A DNA stretch of 33,492 bases from positions 1 to 33,492 of the forward strand of contig CAVCAW010000038.1 of assembly GCA_963600315.1 (NCBI GenBank), in the 5' to 3' direction. This DNA is from UBA6382 sp963600315. GTDB taxonomy: Bacteria; Bacteroidota; Bacteroidia; Bacteroidales; Bacteroidaceae. Below, one piece after another: positions 33,133-33,492 of this stretch. The translations under genes were made by a program, and so were the position numbers. Below the pieces are notes generated by a model that saw only the letters and a program-made list of their open reading frames with translations, was not told where the DNA came from and did no database searches. Numbering within the stretch: the stretch's first letter is position 1; the number at the start of each line of letters is the position of its first letter.

Positions 33133-33220
33133 TTTCGGCGGAAACGTTACTGCGTTTCCGCCGAAATTGTTATCCATTTCCCCCGAAATCGACATCAATT
33201 TGCGCCAGAAAAGAGCAACC
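33133..33220. repeat. 22-bp-period array, locus 3 (with inverted units)
   Basis: Cores start at 33133 (TTTCGGCGGAAA), 33155 (inverted, TTTCCGCCGAAA), 33177 (TTTCCCCCGAAA) and 33199 (degenerate TTTGCGCCAGAA), exactly 22 bp apart. The first two units form a perfect 16-bp stem (33131-33146 with 33153-33168) with a 6-nt loop. The array lies 43 bp after the SulP stop, facing the oppositely oriented tRNA gene. Bases 33221-33341 hold nothing I recognise. Confidence 0.9.
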
Positions 33221-33341
33221 CACTCAATCTAATTTGTCACACTGAGGGCATCATGCGACACCCAAAGTTAGGGGCCAGCATTTTGCGGGTTGCAGGTGGT
33301 GGTGCAAAACAAAGATTTTTATGATTTCACTGATTACCAAC

Positions 33342-33366
33342 AAAAAAGGCGGCAAGTTTGCCGCCT
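33342..33366 (-). terminator. Intrinsic terminator of tRNA-Lys
   Basis: On the - strand, GGCGGC and GCCGCC (33348-33365) form a stem that can extend to 8 bp, followed by six T (33342-33347). It starts a few bases after the tRNA 3' end, as expected for a single-tRNA transcription unit. Confidence 0.85.
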
Positions 33367-33372
33367 CAAGTG

Positions 33373-33445
33373 TGATCCGCTTGGGGTTCGAACCCAAGAC
33401 CCCATCCTTAAAAGGGATGTGCTCTACCAGCTGAGCTAGCGAGTC
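33373..33445 (-). tRNA. tRNA-Lys (UUU)
   Basis: The 73-nt - strand sequence folds as a cloverleaf: acceptor GACTCGC/GCGGATC, D arm GCTC-AGCTGGTA-GAGC, anticodon stem CATCC/GGATG with loop CTTTTAA (anticodon TTT, Lys), variable loop of 5 nt, T arm TTGGG-TTCGAAC-CCCAA and discriminator A. CCA is not encoded. One oddity is a C-A mismatch at the third acceptor pair (3:70). All other stems pair fully, apart from a U-G pair at 4:69. Confidence 0.95.
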
Positions 33446-33469
33446 AATGCTTTTTGTTCAAAAGCGGTG

Positions 33470-33477
33470 CAAAATTA
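33470..33477 (-). promoter_or_regulatory. Promoter -7 box of tRNA-Lys
   Basis: On the - strand this reads TAATTTTG, matching TAnnTTTG, 25 bp before the mature tRNA 5' end. The -33 box would lie beyond the window edge. Confidence 0.7.
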
Positions 33478-33492
33478 ACGCTTATTTCCGTA

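Noticed and set aside
31822..33198. 458-codon antisense ORF over the SulP gene
   Set aside because: It mirrors the SulP gene, whose protein has clear transport and STAS motifs. It starts inside the repeat array and its product is rich in His, Val and Gly without a recognisable domain.

Overview
This window looks like chromosomal DNA from a member of the Bacteroidales (Bacteroidota), most likely a gut organism of the Muribaculaceae/Prevotella type. The evidence is the gene content (GldH lipoprotein, PSP1/RicT-like protein, rimP-nusA-infB followed by a suf operon, GH92 mannosidase, M64 peptidase, dockerin-bearing surface proteins), promoters of the Bacteroidota form TAnnTTTG, few clear Shine-Dalgarno sites, and moderate GC. 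The genus is inference. Apart from the surface proteins and the polysaccharide/protein degradation genes, it reads as core genome. No insertion sequence, prophage, CRISPR array or rRNA was seen.

Layout. 1-4.9 kb: the 3' end of an InlB-repeat/dockerin surface protein, then a 1064-residue secreted CotH-kinase-like protein with its own dockerin and a cohesin-like domain, whose stop overlaps the start of metF. 4.9-5.24 kb: a gene-free stretch holding decayed 21-bp tandem repeats. 5.2-9.3 kb: holB, ricT, gldH and a ppx/gppA phosphatase, ending in a strong terminator. 9.26-9.75 kb: a 487-bp gap with a 22-bp-period repeat array, a promoter and a leader hairpin. 9.7-21.7 kb: a long co-directional run of rimP, nusA, infB, cvpA, sufB, sufC, sufD, sufS, rnhB and ribD. 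It joins translation/transcription factors, Fe-S cluster assembly, RNase HII and riboflavin synthesis, with many overlaps or short gaps. 21.8-24.3 kb: a small lipoprotein (+) converging on a class I fumarase (-), with a second 22-bp array between them. 24.4-29.8 kb: GH92 alpha-mannosidase, HAD hydrolase, M64 metallopeptidase and TPR protein, closely packed on the + strand. 29.9-33.1 kb: kbl (glycine C-acetyltransferase) with a textbook terminator, then a SulP anion transporter. 33.1-33.49 kb: a third 22-bp array and a tRNA-Lys(UUU) on the - strand with its own promoter and terminator.

The most striking unexplained signal is a dispersed intergenic element present three times. Each locus has four 12-bp cores (TTTCSGCSGAAA) at exactly 22-bp spacing, separated by variable 10-bp spacers. 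At the locus between co-directional genes all four units point the same way. At both loci between convergent transcription units some units are inverted, which creates perfect 16-bp stems. I do not recognise this as a named family. Separate 21-bp periodic repeats occur in one intergenic region and in the ends of two proteins.
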